64,000 nucleotides of DNA from Chloroflexota bacterium (GCA_004347695.1 SLTK01000005.1:1-64000); one strand, 5' to 3'. Numbered from the stretch's first letter, positions 1 through 11,752 are shown. Numbers and translations are program-made. The notes: generated by a model from the sequence alone, not told the origin.

Positions 1-58
1 ACTTTCTGGACATTAATCGTGTCCACTTTTTAAGGCATAGTCCAGCTGTCCCAAAAGC

Positions 59-112
59 GGGCGGGCATGGAAGCCCGCCCCTACCTGTAGGGGATGGGTT
101 CCACCCCATCCC
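59..112. repeat. Two tandem GC-rich hairpins downstream of ahcY
   Basis: Two perfect 8-bp stem-loops sit side by side: GGGCGGGC (59-66) with GCCCGCCC (73-80), and GGGATGGG (91-98) with CCCATCCC (105-112). They lie beyond the 3' end of ahcY (minus strand). Neither has a clean T-run, so they look more like palindromic intergenic repeats or mRNA 3'-end stabilisers than an intrinsic terminator. No gene is visible in 1-196. Confidence 0.5.
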
Positions 113-196
113 GCATATGTGGCAGAATAAATGACAAATTTATTCTTTTGAGACTGCTCCGTAAAAAATGATCCCTTCCTGTTTAACCTTGATGGT

Positions 197-2439
<2,243 letters not shown>

Positions 2440-2591
2440 GGGACCATCCAGCTTTCAAAATTGGCATGAAGTTTGGGTAGAATCATCAAAACCGCTCCCT
2501 CGCGGGAGCTAGCGTATTATACCATCAGAATCCGGAGACATGGGCGCGCCTTTCTAACTCAAGCCTGACTCGATTGCACAACATCCCGCTA

Positions 2592-2620
2592 TTGACACCC
2601 TCAATCACACACGGTATAAG
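2592..2620 (+). promoter_or_regulatory. Sigma70-type promoter of the lytic transglycosylase gene (leaderless)
   Basis: TTGACA (2592-2597), 17-base spacer, TATAAG (2615-2620). The expected start site, 6-7 bases after the -10, falls on the A of the ATG at 2627, and no Shine-Dalgarno sequence precedes that ATG. A leaderless mRNA is therefore predicted. Confidence 0.75.
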
Positions 2621-2626
2621 GTTTCC

Positions 2627-5041
2627 ATGATCCCATCCCGCTCCCCCTGGCGCATCGCCGTTATGTTGTTTTTTTTGCTCACCAGCTGCACCTTTCCGGT
2701 TTTCAATCGAAATAATCCAGACGGAGCTACCCCAACCCCGACCAGCCCGTTACTGCCCAACCAGCCAACCTTTACCCCAACCAGTGCGCCTACTCCAACA
2801 CCCACACCCGAAGCGCGCATTGCCACAGGCGACCTGGCGCTGCTGCAAGGAGAAACCGATCGGGCGCGGTCGGAATATCGCAGCGGTTCGGCCGGCAGCC
2901 AGGATATCGAGATTCAGGCAGCAGCGCTGCTGGGAATCGGGCGTTCCTTCATCATCGACCGCGAATTCGATCAAGCCATTGAGACCTTCAACGCGCTCGT
3001 CCATGAGCACCCCGAAAATCGCGCTTTGCCCAATGCTTATTACTTTCTGGCGCAAGCTTACCTGGAACAGCAAGAATACGCCCTGGCAGCCGGCGCGCTG
3101 GCTAAATACAGCGAACTCAAACCGGGCATCATCGATGATGTGATCCAAACACAGCGCGGCGATGCGCTGGTCTCCGGCGCGGATTATGCCGGGGCAATCC
3201 TGGCATATGAAGCAGCAATCGATGCCGGGCCGGCCTCGGTCGGAGCGTTGAAATTAAAAATCGGCCAGGCCTATGCCTACCAGGAAGACCATACCAATGC
3301 TGTCCGTACTTTCCTGGAAGTAATCGAAACCGGTGACAACGACTTCCAGCGGGCTCAAGCCAATTTACTGGCCGGGCAGTCCTACCTGGCTTTGGGTTTT
3401 CCAGAGCAAGCGTATGCCCGCTACGCCGATTCGGTCGCGAAGTATCCCACCTCATATGACACCTACTCCGGGTTGGTTGCGCTGGTCAATGAGGGCGTGC
3501 CGGTCAATGACCTGGACCGCGGCATGGTGGATTATTATGCCGGCCAGTACGGGTATGCCAACGAAGCGCTGCTGCGCTATCTAAATGCCAATCCCGACCA
3601 TCCTGCCATCGCCCACGACCTGCGCGCCCTTTCGCTGCGGGCTTTGGATGAGCCACAGGCGGCGATTGCTGAATGGCAGGCATTGATCGCCGATCATTCA
3701 GACGATGAATTATGGTCTTCCGCCTGGAACGAGATTGCCTACACGCAATGGGCCTGGCTGGACCAATTTGACCAGGCAGCAGAAACGCTGCTCTCCCTGG
3801 TGGCGCTGGTTCCCAATGGCCCGGATGCTGCCGACGCGTTGTTCAACGCCGGACGGATTCTGGAACGCGGCGGACGACTGACCCGGGCAGCTTCGATCTG
3901 GGAACGACTGATCGACGAATACCCGGAGGCGGAAGTTACTCCACGCGGTCACCTGCTGGCCGGGGTGACGTTATTCAGGTTGGGGCAGTATGATCAGGCA
4001 TTGACCGTTTTTCAGCGTAACGCCGTACTGGGTGTCAACCCGGAAGATCAGGCAGCAGCCCTGCTCTGGGTTGGCAAAACGCAGCAGGCTATGGGGGATG
4101 CTGCCGCTGCCCGCCAAACGTGGCAGCAGGCGGCTGTGCTCGACCCAACCGGGTATTATTCGGTGCGCTCTGCTGAGTTGGCCGGCGGACAATCCGTGCT
4201 GCACGAACCGCTTCAATTCAGTCTGGGCGTGGATTTTGCGGGTGAACGAGCTGATGCGGAGGACTGGCTGACAGGGGCCTTCAGCCTGCCTGCCGGAACT
4301 GATTTTTCCAGTTTGGCTGACCTTGGCGCGGACGCTAACTTTCAACGCGGGCAGGCTCTGTGGGAAATCGGTCTTTACCAGGCAGCGCGCGATGAATTTG
4401 AAATCCTGCGTTTAAAGCTGGAGCAGGATCCCCTCAATACCTATCGCCTGATGAACCATTTGCTTTCGTTGGGCGCTTACCGCCCGGCCATTTTTGCCAG
4501 CCGTCAAATTTTGACTCTCGCCGGAATGAATGATACCCAGACTGTGGATGCTCCCGTATATTTCAACCACATTCGCTTCGGCGCTTATTACCGCGAGCTG
4601 GTGGTCGAAGAAGCCAACCGGGTTAACCTCCACCCCCTGCTGTTGTTGAGCGTCATCCGCCAGGAAAGCTTCTTTGAGGGATTTGTTTCGTCCGGGGCAA
4701 ATGCCCGCGGCTTGATGCAGATCGTTCCGGCCACCGGGCAGGACCTGGTCAGCCAATATAATTGGCCGCCAAACTACACAACGGATGACCTGCTCAATCC
4801 AGCGGTTAATTTGCGCCTTGGAGCGCGCTATCTATCCAATCAACGCGATTTTTTTGGGGATATCTATGTGGCGCTGGCGGCTTATAACGGCGGTCCCGGC
4901 AACGCCAATATCTGGCGTGAGCTATCCGGTAATGACCCGGATTTGTTTCTCGAGGTCATTCGGTTTGACGAGACCCGAACCTACATCCGGCAAATCGCAG
5001 AATTTATGAATTTATACCGGCAGTTTTATAGCCAACCGTAA
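2627..5041 (+). CDS. Soluble lytic transglycosylase-like lipoprotein with TPR repeats
   Basis: Cell-envelope muramidase that cleaves the MurNAc-GlcNAc bond with formation of 1,6-anhydro-MurNAc. The 804-residue product has a lipoprotein signal (LTSC, C21), a Pro/Thr-rich linker (about 30-62), a long helical TPR-like superhelix (about 65-640) as in Slt70, and a C-terminal SLT domain. Catalytic Glu is E680 in VIRQESFF, followed by the family motifs GLMQI and AYNGGPGN. Divergent from the PfkB-ahcY operon. It may process peptidoglycan during growth; whether this lineage has a full peptidoglycan wall cannot be judged here. Start chosen from the promoter/ATG arrangement. Confidence 0.92.
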   Translation: MIPSRSPWRIAVMLFFLLTSCTFPVFNRNNPDGATPTPTSPLLPNQPTFTPTSAPTPTPTPEARIATGDLALLQGETDRARSEYRSGSAGSQDIEIQAAALLGIGRSFIIDREFDQAIETFNALVHEHPENRALPNAYYFLAQAYLEQQEYALAAGALAKYSELKPGIIDDVIQTQRGDALVSGADYAGAILAYEAAIDAGPASVGALKLKIGQAYAYQEDHTNAVRTFLEVIETGDNDFQRAQANLLAGQSYLALGFPEQAYARYADSVAKYPTSYDTYSGLVALVNEGVPVNDLDRGMVDYYAGQYGYANEALLRYLNANPDHPAIAHDLRALSLRALDEPQAAIAEWQALIADHSDDELWSSAWNEIAYTQWAWLDQFDQAAETLLSLVALVPNGPDAADALFNAGRILERGGRLTRAASIWERLIDEYPEAEVTPRGHLLAGVTLFRLGQYDQALTVFQRNAVLGVNPEDQAAALLWVGKTQQAMGDAAAARQTWQQAAVLDPTGYYSVRSAELAGGQSVLHEPLQFSLGVDFAGERADAEDWLTGAFSLPAGTDFSSLADLGADANFQRGQALWEIGLYQAARDEFEILRLKLEQDPLNTYRLMNHLLSLGAYRPAIFASRQILTLAGMNDTQTVDAPVYFNHIRFGAYYRELVVEEANRVNLHPLLLLSVIRQESFFEGFVSSGANARGLMQIVPATGQDLVSQYNWPPNYTTDDLLNPAVNLRLGARYLSNQRDFFGDIYVALAAYNGGPGNANIWRELSGNDPDLFLEVIRFDETRTYIRQIAEFMNLYRQFYSQP

Positions 5042-5372
5042 ATTTTCCCGCTCACCTGGATTCCAGTGCTTGAGGCAGAAGCTCGCCTTACAGATAAATA
5101 TCGCGAAAACTTATTGGGTGCGGTGCCTCTGGATTGACATTAAAGCCAATCTATTTCGATTAAGGAGCGATGCACCTGTCCTTGAGGCGCTGCCAGGGTC
5201 ACAAACAGGTGCAACGCACCAAAATCAGGTGCATCGCACCCCAAAAACTAAGGTTTGTGCTACAAAAAAAATAAGTAACAAATACTGCCATTGGCAATCA
5301 CTCGGCCGGGCAGGTGTAGCTGGCTTCGTTTCTCCATGACAGAAAACGGATTTTTTGTTTCTTATCCGCTAC
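5042..5372. other. 331-base convergent intergenic region, no gene seen
   Basis: Lies between the 3' ends of the transglycosylase (+) and pdhC (-). Apart from the small repeats at 5167-5240, nothing coding or clearly structured is seen. The only open frame across it begins with no ribosome site and has low-complexity content. Confidence 0.6.
5167..5240. repeat. Short direct and inverted repeats CAGGTGCAWCGCACC
   Basis: CAGGTGCAACGCACC (5206-5220) and CAGGTGCATCGCACC (5226-5240) repeat with a 20-base period. GCGATGCACCTG (5167-5178) is the inverted copy. Each unit is itself a small hairpin (GGTGC/GCACC). It looks like a short dispersed intergenic repeat. Confidence 0.6.
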
Positions 5373-6686
5373 CTACAGCATCAACCTTAGTGGATTCTCG
5401 ATAAATCCTGCCAGCGTCTGCATGAAGCGGGCTGCTTCTGCACCATCTGTAATGCGGTGGTCAGCCGATAAGGTCGCTTTCATGCGCATCCCAACCTTCA
5501 CTTCACCATCGATCACGACAGGCACATTTTGCGCTGACCCAACGGCCAGGATTGCAGCTTCAGGCGGATTGATGATGGCGACGAAATGCTCAACCTCAAA
5601 CATCCCCAAATTGCTGATGGAGAAGGTCGAACCTTCGATGTCATCCGGTCGCACCTTACCGGCGCGCGCACGGACAGCCATCTCGCGCACTTCCTGGCTG
5701 ATTGTCCGCAATGGTTTCTGGTCAGCGTCCTTACACACCACCGTCATCAGACCGCTATCGAGCGCAACCGCCACTCCAATATTGACGTGCCCATGGCGGA
5801 CGATCTCTTTGTCCGTCAAGGATGCGTTGATGTTGGGGAACTGGCGTAAAGTCAGCGCAGCAGCCTTGACGACGAAATCATTGACCGACAGTTTGGATTC
5901 TTCCGGCAATTGAAGGTTGATCTGTTTGCGCAATTCCATCAATGGTGCGACATCATATGCACTGGTGATATAGAAATGCGGCACTTGCTGCTTGGATTCC
6001 ACCATGCGTCTGCCAATGATCGAGCGCAGTTTCTCGATTGGCTGGCGCTCATCATCCGGGACCGGCGCGCCCGGCGCCCAGGAAGTCGCCGGCTGAATTG
6101 CAGCTGCTGCGGCCGGCTTTACGGGTGCGGCAGCCGGGGCGCCCTGCAAGGCTTTTTCGACATCTTTACGGGTTATCCGCCCCGAGGGTCCGGTGCCAGT
6201 TACCTGATTCAGGTTCAGATTATTTTCCTGAGCGATGCGCCGGGCCAGTGGTGACGCGCGCAATACTCCGCCTTCCGGCGCAACTTGCGCTGGCTGGGCA
6301 GCGGGAACTTCAGGCGCTTCAGCCTTTTGCCCCGCAGATTCGGCAGTGGCAGTTTTCTCGTCCGGCACCTTCTTTTCCTCAACTGCGGCAACGGGTGCAT
6401 CGGCCCCGCCTTCCGTGCCGGTCTCCGGCAGGTCTTTGACCTCCTCACCCGGAGCGGCAATCACAGCGATAGGCGTACCGACTGGCACGGCTGTCCCTTC
6501 AGCCACAAGTTGCCGGTAAAGAATTCCACCAGCGCTGGATTCGACTTCAACCGTCGCCTTATCCGTTTCGATTTCGGCCAACACTGCGCCCTTCGCTACT
6601 TCACCGCCTTCAGCGATGACCCAGCGCACCAGTGTCCCCTCAGCCATATCAAAGCCAAGTTTAGGCATTGCGACAATTTCAGCCAT
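5373..6686 (-). CDS. pdhC: Pyruvate dehydrogenase complex E2, dihydrolipoamide acetyltransferase
   Basis: Core subunit of the 2-oxoacid dehydrogenase complex; transfers the acetyl group from lipoate to CoA. Domain order: one lipoyl domain with lipoylated K43 (ETDKAT), an Ala/Pro/Glu-rich flexible linker, a peripheral subunit-binding domain (about 143-182, ASPLARRIA and GRITRKDVE), a second Ala/Pro linker, and the catalytic acyltransferase domain ending in DHRITDG (409-415) with H410 and D414. 437 residues is normal for a single-lipoyl E2. The start overlaps the pdhB stop by one base (TAATG). No E3 (lipoamide dehydrogenase) gene is present, so E3 must be encoded elsewhere. Substrate pyruvate is favoured by the nearby ppdK; a branched-chain or acetoin complex is less likely. 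Confidence 0.9.
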   Translation of the reverse strand: MAEIVAMPKLGFDMAEGTLVRWVIAEGGEVAKGAVLAEIETDKATVEVESSAGGILYRQLVAEGTAVPVGTPIAVIAAPGEEVKDLPETGTEGGADAPVAAVEEKKVPDEKTATAESAGQKAEAPEVPAAQPAQVAPEGGVLRASPLARRIAQENNLNLNQVTGTGPSGRITRKDVEKALQGAPAAAPVKPAAAAAIQPATSWAPGAPVPDDERQPIEKLRSIIGRRMVESKQQVPHFYITSAYDVAPLMELRKQINLQLPEESKLSVNDFVVKAAALTLRQFPNINASLTDKEIVRHGHVNIGVAVALDSGLMTVVCKDADQKPLRTISQEVREMAVRARAGKVRPDDIEGSTFSISNLGMFEVEHFVAIINPPEAAILAVGSAQNVPVVIDGEVKVGMRMKATLSADHRITDGAEAARFMQTLAGFIENPLRLML

Positions 6687-7657
6687 TACAGCACCTCCTT
6701 GACTGCGGAAATTATATCTTCGACTTTTGGCAGCATCATTTGCTCCAAAGTGTGGTTGTAAGGCAGCGGAACTTCCGTCTGAGCAACTCGCTTGACGGGC
6801 GCATCCACGTAATCAAAAGCTTCCTCATAGATTCGCGCGGCAATTTCCGAACCAACCCCAAAAGACTTCCAACCTTCTTCCACAACCACCGCCCGATTGG
6901 TCTTTTTGAACGACTCGATCACCGGTTCCATATCCAACGGGCGCAAAGAGCGCAAGTCCACGACTTCTGCCTCGATGCCTTCTTTAGCCAGAGTTTCAGC
7001 GGCCTTCAACGATATTTCCAGCATTTTACTGTACGTAACAATGGTCACATCCTTGCCAGGACGCGCCACCGTTGACTTGCCAATGGGTACGATGTAATCG
7101 CCTTCGGGCACCTCGCCGCGAGTTTGATACAAAGTGGCATGCTCGATGAACAATATCGGATCCTGGCTGCGGATGGCGGCTTTCAGCAGCCCTTTGGCGT
7201 CTGCAGGCGTGCCGGGAGCAACCACTTTCAAACCGGGAAAATGGGCAAAAATGGCATCCGGTGTCTGTGAATGCGTGGCGCCTAACTGGCGGCCGCCGCC
7301 GCCAACCGCCCGGATCACCAGCGGCAGCACCATTTGACCGCCAAACATCATGTGCATTTTGGCAGCCTGGTTGACAATATGGTCAAAGGCAGAAAATGCA
7401 AAATTAATGGTCATCAGCTCGGCCACCGGCCGCAGACCCGTCAGGGCGGCTCCAATAGCCCCGCCAATGATGGCAGCTTCGGCTATCGGGGTATCCCGCA
7501 CCCGATCCGCCCCAAAGTGATCGTAGAACCCCTTGGTAACCGCATAAGTACCCCCCCATAAACCGACCTCTTCTCCCATAATAAAGACTTTGGGGTCGCG
7601 TTCCATTTCCTCCCAGAGCGCCTGAGAAATTGCTTCACGCATCGTAATACGCGCCAT
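6686..7657 (-). CDS. pdhB: Pyruvate dehydrogenase E1 component, beta subunit
   Basis: 323-residue beta subunit of the alpha2beta2 thiamine-diphosphate E1, which decarboxylates pyruvate and reductively acetylates the E2 lipoyl group. It has the transketolase pyrimidine-binding fold (GEEVGLWGGTYAVTKGF near 28-44, TPIAEAAIIG) and the C-terminal transketolase domain (VDLRSLRPLD). Second gene of pdhABC: 14 bases after pdhA and overlapping pdhC by one base. A GGGGAG ribosome site sits about 9 bases before the ATG. Confidence 0.93.
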   Translation of the reverse strand: MARITMREAISQALWEEMERDPKVFIMGEEVGLWGGTYAVTKGFYDHFGADRVRDTPIAEAAIIGGAIGAALTGLRPVAELMTINFAFSAFDHIVNQAAKMHMMFGGQMVLPLVIRAVGGGGRQLGATHSQTPDAIFAHFPGLKVVAPGTPADAKGLLKAAIRSQDPILFIEHATLYQTRGEVPEGDYIVPIGKSTVARPGKDVTIVTYSKMLEISLKAAETLAKEGIEAEVVDLRSLRPLDMEPVIESFKKTNRAVVVEEGWKSFGVGSEIAARIYEEAFDYVDAPVKRVAQTEVPLPYNHTLEQMMLPKVEDIISAVKEVL

Positions 7658-7671
7658 GATGATTACTCCCC

Positions 7672-8631
7672 TTAATTTTCGACGTACACGTTGTTGAAAA
7701 CGACATCCACAGTGGGCTCGGGACTGGCTTCCGCAAAGGCAACTGCCTCGGCTACTTCTTGCTCCGCCAGATCGGCCTGGTGATTCAGTTCCGCGTCGCC
7801 AGCCACCTTCATTTCCACCAGCTTTTTATGGAAGATGCCAATCGGGTCGTTTTCCTGCCAGCGGTGGACCTCATCCGTCGAACGGTAGCGTTCAGGATCG
7901 CCCATGGAATGCCCGCGGAAGCGGTAGGTATCCACCTCCAGGAATTGCGGGCCGCTGCCCGCCCGGATTTCCTGGAATAGCTTTTCAGCCACCTCGCGAA
8001 CTTTGAGCACATCCATGCCGTCAACCTGATAATTTTTCATGCCAAAGCCGTCAGCTTTTTGTCGAATTTCAGAAACCGCCGAGGCGCGCTCCACAGAGGT
8101 GCCCATGCCATACTGGTTATTTTCGCAGACCCACAGGATGGGCAAATTCCAGACCTTGGAAAGATTCAAGGCCTCATGAAAATAACCGATATTGGTTGCG
8201 CCGTCGCCAAACATGCAAAGGGTAACCGCATTCTGATTCTGATACAGATCGCCTAACGCCAATCCGGCGGCAATGGGTAAGTGCGCCCCAACAATCGCGT
8301 GCCCGCCCCAGTAATTCTTTTTGACGTCAGCCATATGCATCGACCCGCCCATCCCCTGCGAGCAACCGGTCGCTTTGCCAAGTAGTTCGGCAACCACTTC
8401 CTTGGCGCTCAAGCCGCAATTGATGGCTACGCCGTGATCCCGATAAGCAGTAATGATGCGGTCTTCGGGACGTCGAGCCGAGATCAACCCGGTGCTGACC
8501 GCCTCCTGCCCGATATACAGATGCAGGAAACCGCCAATCTTTCCCTGCTGGTAAAGTTCAGCGGCGCGTTCTTCCAGCCGCCGGATCACCACCATCTGGT
8601 GATACAAATTCAAATAATCGCTCTTCTCCAT
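7672..8631 (-). CDS. pdhA: Pyruvate dehydrogenase E1 component, alpha subunit
   Basis: 319-residue alpha subunit of E1. The thiamine-diphosphate/Mg motif runs from GDG (142-144) to ENN (170-172). The loop RFRGHSMGDPERYR, which orders at the active site, is intact. First gene of the pdhABC unit, with its own promoter and an 8-bp hairpin in the leader. A GGAG site stands 8 bases before the ATG. It lies downstream of ppdK on the same strand but is separated by a terminator-like hairpin, so it is probably a separate transcription unit. Confidence 0.93.
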   Translation of the reverse strand: MEKSDYLNLYHQMVVIRRLEERAAELYQQGKIGGFLHLYIGQEAVSTGLISARRPEDRIITAYRDHGVAINCGLSAKEVVAELLGKATGCSQGMGGSMHMADVKKNYWGGHAIVGAHLPIAAGLALGDLYQNQNAVTLCMFGDGATNIGYFHEALNLSKVWNLPILWVCENNQYGMGTSVERASAVSEIRQKADGFGMKNYQVDGMDVLKVREVAEKLFQEIRAGSGPQFLEVDTYRFRGHSMGDPERYRSTDEVHRWQENDPIGIFHKKLVEMKVAGDAELNHQADLAEQEVAEAVAFAEASPEPTVDVVFNNVYVEN

Positions 8632-8664
8632 CAGTGGAGCTCCTTCGTGATCTCATCCGTCATA

Positions 8665-8684
8665 AAACCCCGTTACCGGGGTTT
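8665..8684 (-). other. Hairpin in the pdhA leader
   Basis: AAACCCCG (8665-8672) pairs with CGGGGTTT (8677-8684) around a TTAC loop, about 35 bases before the pdhA start. Read on the minus strand it is followed by a short T-run (TTTTA), so it could be a weak attenuator or an mRNA-stabilising stem. No competing antiterminator was found. Confidence 0.45.
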
Positions 8685-8725
8685 CTGCGTGACGGTTCAG
8701 AATTATTATGAATATTATTATCGGA

Positions 8726-8754
8726 ATTATACCAGAATCAGGCTTGCAAGTCTA
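8726..8754 (-). promoter_or_regulatory. Promoter of pdhABC
   Basis: On the minus strand, TAGACT (8754-8749), 17 bases, then an extended -10 TGG-TATAAT (TATAAT at 8731-8726). The predicted start near 8719 leaves a leader of about 88 nt. Confidence 0.7.
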
Positions 8755-8806
8755 AAATGACCTCGTTTCAGGCGTGGGAAGGGTGTTGTGGATGGGTTAA
8801 AATCAT

Positions 8807-8834
8807 CCGCCCCTCTGCTTTTGGCGAGGGGCGG
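8807..8834 (-). terminator. Terminator-like hairpin downstream of ppdK
   Basis: CCGCCCCTC (8807-8815) pairs perfectly with GAGGGGCGG (8826-8834), loop of 10. It lies 27 bases beyond the ppdK stop. The following minus-strand tract is only ATGATTTTAA, so termination may be partial. Confidence 0.5.
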
Positions 8835-8860
8835 AGAGTGGTTTTTTGATGAACCGGATT

Positions 8861-11635
8861 TTACTTAACTGCGTGCTTCAGGGCTGAGTGAGCAGCCGCC
8901 AGGCGCGCCACCGGGACGCGGAATGGCGAGCAACTGACATAGTTGTTGCCCAGGGTATGGCAAAAGTCGATCGAAGCCGGATCGCCACCATGCTCACCGC
9001 AGATACCAACTTCCAGGTTAGGCCGGGCAGCGCGCCCGCCGTCAACGGCGATGCGCATCAGGCCGCCAACCCCATCGCGATCCAGCGTCTGGAAGGGGTT
9101 CTTGGGCAGAATGCCCTGCTCGATGTAGGTCAACAAGAAGCTGCGCTCCGCATCGTCGCGACTGTAGCCAAAAGTCATTTGCGTCAGGTCATTGGTGCCA
9201 AAGGAGAAGAATTCAGCCACACTGGCGATTTCACCGGCAGTCACGCAGGCGCGCGGGATTTCGATCATGGTGCCGAATTTATAATGCAATTCTTTGACGC
9301 CCTTTTCGGTCATCACGTCTTTGGCAATCCGCTCGAGACGCGGCTGTACCCACTTCAACTCGTTAATGTGGCCGGTCAGCGGGATCATGACCTCGGGATG
9401 CGGGTCCAATCCCTTCAGGCGGACGTTGCAGGCAGCCTCGAAGATGGCGCGTACCTGCATTTCGACGATTTCCGGCATGGCAATGCTCAAGCGCACACCG
9501 CGCATACCCATCATCGGGTTGCTTTCGTGCAGACTCTCGACCGCGTTCAGTATTACTTCCAGGTCCTTTACCTCTTTGGGTTCGGATTTCCCAAGCAGGT
9601 AGCCAGACATGGCATCGACGCGTGCAGTCAAAATTTGCTCCTCGAGTTCGCCGGCAGCCGGCAGGAACTCATGCAGCGGGGGGTCGATCAGGCGGATGAT
9701 CACGGGCAGCCCGGTCATGGCCTCGAACAGGCCTTCGAAGTCGCTGCGTTGGCTTGGCAGCAATTCATCCAGAGCCGCTTTCCGGTCTTCTGAATTCTTT
9801 GCCAGAATCATGCGCTGCACAACCGGTAAGCGAGCCGGTTCGAAGAACATGTGCTCAGTGCGGCACAGGCCAATGCCCTTGGCGCCGTAGGCTCGGGCAC
9901 GGACAGCGTCCTTCGGATAATCGGCGTTTGCCCATACCTGCAGGCCAGTGGTTGGTGAACCCGCTGGACCTTTACGCAGACCCGGGCGAGTGCAAATCTC
10001 ATCCGCCCAGGTAAGCAGGGTCATCAGATCGGTCTGCTCTTCCAGCGAAGCAGCGGTCAAGTTGAGTTTGCCGGTGAAAACCTCGCCGGTGGTGCCGTCC
10101 ATCGACAACCATTCGCCTTCGTGAACAACCTGGCCGTTGACTTCCATCAGGCGTTTGTCCATATCGATGCGAATGGAGGAAGCGCCGACGACACACGGGA
10201 CGCCAAATTGGCGAGCAACCACTGCGGCATGCGAGGTGGCCCCGCCTTCGCTGGTAACAATACCCTCAGCCGAAAGCATCCCATGGACATCATCCGGCTT
10301 GGTAAACGGCCGCACCATGATTACAGACTGCTTGTGTTCTTTGTGCATCAATTCCGTGGTGTCCGCGTCAAAATAGACCTGGCCAACGGCAGCGCCCGGA
10401 GAAGCATTCACGCCGGTGGCGAACAACCGATTGGATTTTTTAGCGTCTTTAATCGTCTCGGGGGCAAACTGCGGGTGCAGCAGTGTGTCAACGTCCTCGG
10501 GACGGATGCGGTTGATCGCTTCTTCTTTGGTGATCAATTTCTCATTGACCATATCAACGGCCGCTTTGACGGCTGCCTTGGAGGTGCGCTTGCCGTTGCG
10601 GGTTTGCAGCATGAAGAGGCGGCCGCGTTCGATGGTAAATTCGACATCCTGCAAGTCTTTGTAGTGCTTCTCCAATTTCGCGGTAATGTCCAGGAACTGG
10701 GCGTACGCCTCAGGCATGTCTTTCTTGAGTTCCTGGATTTTCTTGGTGTTGCGGATGCCGGCAACTACGTCCTCGCCCTGTGCATTGAGCAGGAAGTCGC
10801 CGTACATAACCCGTTCACCGGTGGCGGGATTGCGGGTAAAAGCCACGCCTGTACCGGAATCATTGCCTGTGTTGCCAAAGACCATGGTCTGAATATTGAC
10901 GGCGGTGCCCAGATTGTGGGAAATGTTGGTTGCATTGCGATAATCAATGGCGCGTTTTCCGTTCCAGGAGTGGAACACAGCTTCGACTGCCAATTTCAAC
11001 TGTTCCAGCGGCTCATTGGGGAAATCAATTTTCTTGACGCTGCGGATGATCTTCTTGAATTCAACGGTTAATGCTTTCAAGTCGTCGGCCGTCAAATCGG
11101 TATCCGCGGTGACTTTCTTTGCAGCTTTGAATTCATCTAATTTTTCTTCGAAGTGCCTGTCATCCATCTCCAGCACAACTGCGCCAAACATCTGCACCAG
11201 CCGGCGGTAGGAATCATACACGAAGCGTTCGTTTTTAGTCAGTTTGACCAGCGCTTCAGCAGTCTTATCATTCAGACCGATGTTCAATACAGTATCCATC
11301 ATGCCAGGCATCGAGAATTTCGCGCCGGAACGGCAGGACACCAGCAACGGGTTTTCGCTGCCGCCAAAGGTCTTTCCGGACGCTTTTTCCGTCTCTTTCA
11401 GCGCGACCAGAACCTGATCCCACATCCCCTCCGGGAATTTATTGCCGCCCTCCAAATAGGCGTTGCAGGCTTCGGTCGTGATGGTGAAGCCAGGGGGAAC
11501 CGGCACGCCCAACCGCGTCATGTCCGCCAGGTTTGCGCCTTTTCCGCCCAGCAACCCGCGTACACCTTCCCAGTCGCCGCCGACGTACTTTTCAGCAGCG
11601 TTTACTTCGTTGAACAAATAGACCCACTTTTTCAT
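8861..11635 (-). CDS. ppdK: Pyruvate, phosphate dikinase
   Basis: Converts pyruvate + ATP + Pi to phosphoenolpyruvate + AMP + PPi, reversibly. The 924-residue protein has the N-terminal ATP-grasp domain (GGKGANLADMTRLG near 30-43), a central phosphohistidine domain with catalytic H469 in GGATSHAAVVAR, and the C-terminal TIM-barrel PEP/pyruvate domain with catalytic C879 in GICGEHGGDP. Length and all motifs are canonical for the dikinase, not for PEP synthase. It sits upstream of pdhABC, joining the PEP/pyruvate node to acetyl-CoA formation. AAAGGGA ribosome site and a promoter at 11710-11739. Divergent from a response-regulator gene. Confidence 0.97.
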   Translation of the reverse strand: MKKWVYLFNEVNAAEKYVGGDWEGVRGLLGGKGANLADMTRLGVPVPPGFTITTEACNAYLEGGNKFPEGMWDQVLVALKETEKASGKTFGGSENPLLVSCRSGAKFSMPGMMDTVLNIGLNDKTAEALVKLTKNERFVYDSYRRLVQMFGAVVLEMDDRHFEEKLDEFKAAKKVTADTDLTADDLKALTVEFKKIIRSVKKIDFPNEPLEQLKLAVEAVFHSWNGKRAIDYRNATNISHNLGTAVNIQTMVFGNTGNDSGTGVAFTRNPATGERVMYGDFLLNAQGEDVVAGIRNTKKIQELKKDMPEAYAQFLDITAKLEKHYKDLQDVEFTIERGRLFMLQTRNGKRTSKAAVKAAVDMVNEKLITKEEAINRIRPEDVDTLLHPQFAPETIKDAKKSNRLFATGVNASPGAAVGQVYFDADTTELMHKEHKQSVIMVRPFTKPDDVHGMLSAEGIVTSEGGATSHAAVVARQFGVPCVVGASSIRIDMDKRLMEVNGQVVHEGEWLSMDGTTGEVFTGKLNLTAASLEEQTDLMTLLTWADEICTRPGLRKGPAGSPTTGLQVWANADYPKDAVRARAYGAKGIGLCRTEHMFFEPARLPVVQRMILAKNSEDRKAALDELLPSQRSDFEGLFEAMTGLPVIIRLIDPPLHEFLPAAGELEEQILTARVDAMSGYLLGKSEPKEVKDLEVILNAVESLHESNPMMGMRGVRLSIAMPEIVEMQVRAIFEAACNVRLKGLDPHPEVMIPLTGHINELKWVQPRLERIAKDVMTEKGVKELHYKFGTMIEIPRACVTAGEIASVAEFFSFGTNDLTQMTFGYSRDDAERSFLLTYIEQGILPKNPFQTLDRDGVGGLMRIAVDGGRAARPNLEVGICGEHGGDPASIDFCHTLGNNYVSCSPFRVPVARLAAAHSALKHAVK

Positions 11636-11709
11636 TTTGTTCCCTTTCGCTGATTTAAAATGATTTCAACTCCCCAAAAGGAGGTAAATATTAAGCCATT
11701 AAGCTTGCG

Positions 11710-11739
11710 AGTATACCACAAAGGAGATTTATTTCACAA
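11710..11739 (-). promoter_or_regulatory. Promoter of ppdK
   Basis: Minus strand: TTGTGA (11739-11734), 18 bases, extended -10 TGG-TATACT (TATACT at 11715-11710). The predicted start near 11703 gives a leader of about 68 nt. Confidence 0.6.
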
Positions 11740-11752
11740 TGTTTAGACGAGT

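Noticed and set aside
1-60. Insertion-sequence end at the window start (TGGACA...TGTCCA)
   Set aside because: Only a 6-bp inverted repeat is visible and the sequence is cut by the window edge; no transposase or second end can be seen.
5167-5240. CRISPR-like repeat
   Set aside because: Only two direct copies of 15 bases with a 5-base gap; no spacers and no cas genes.
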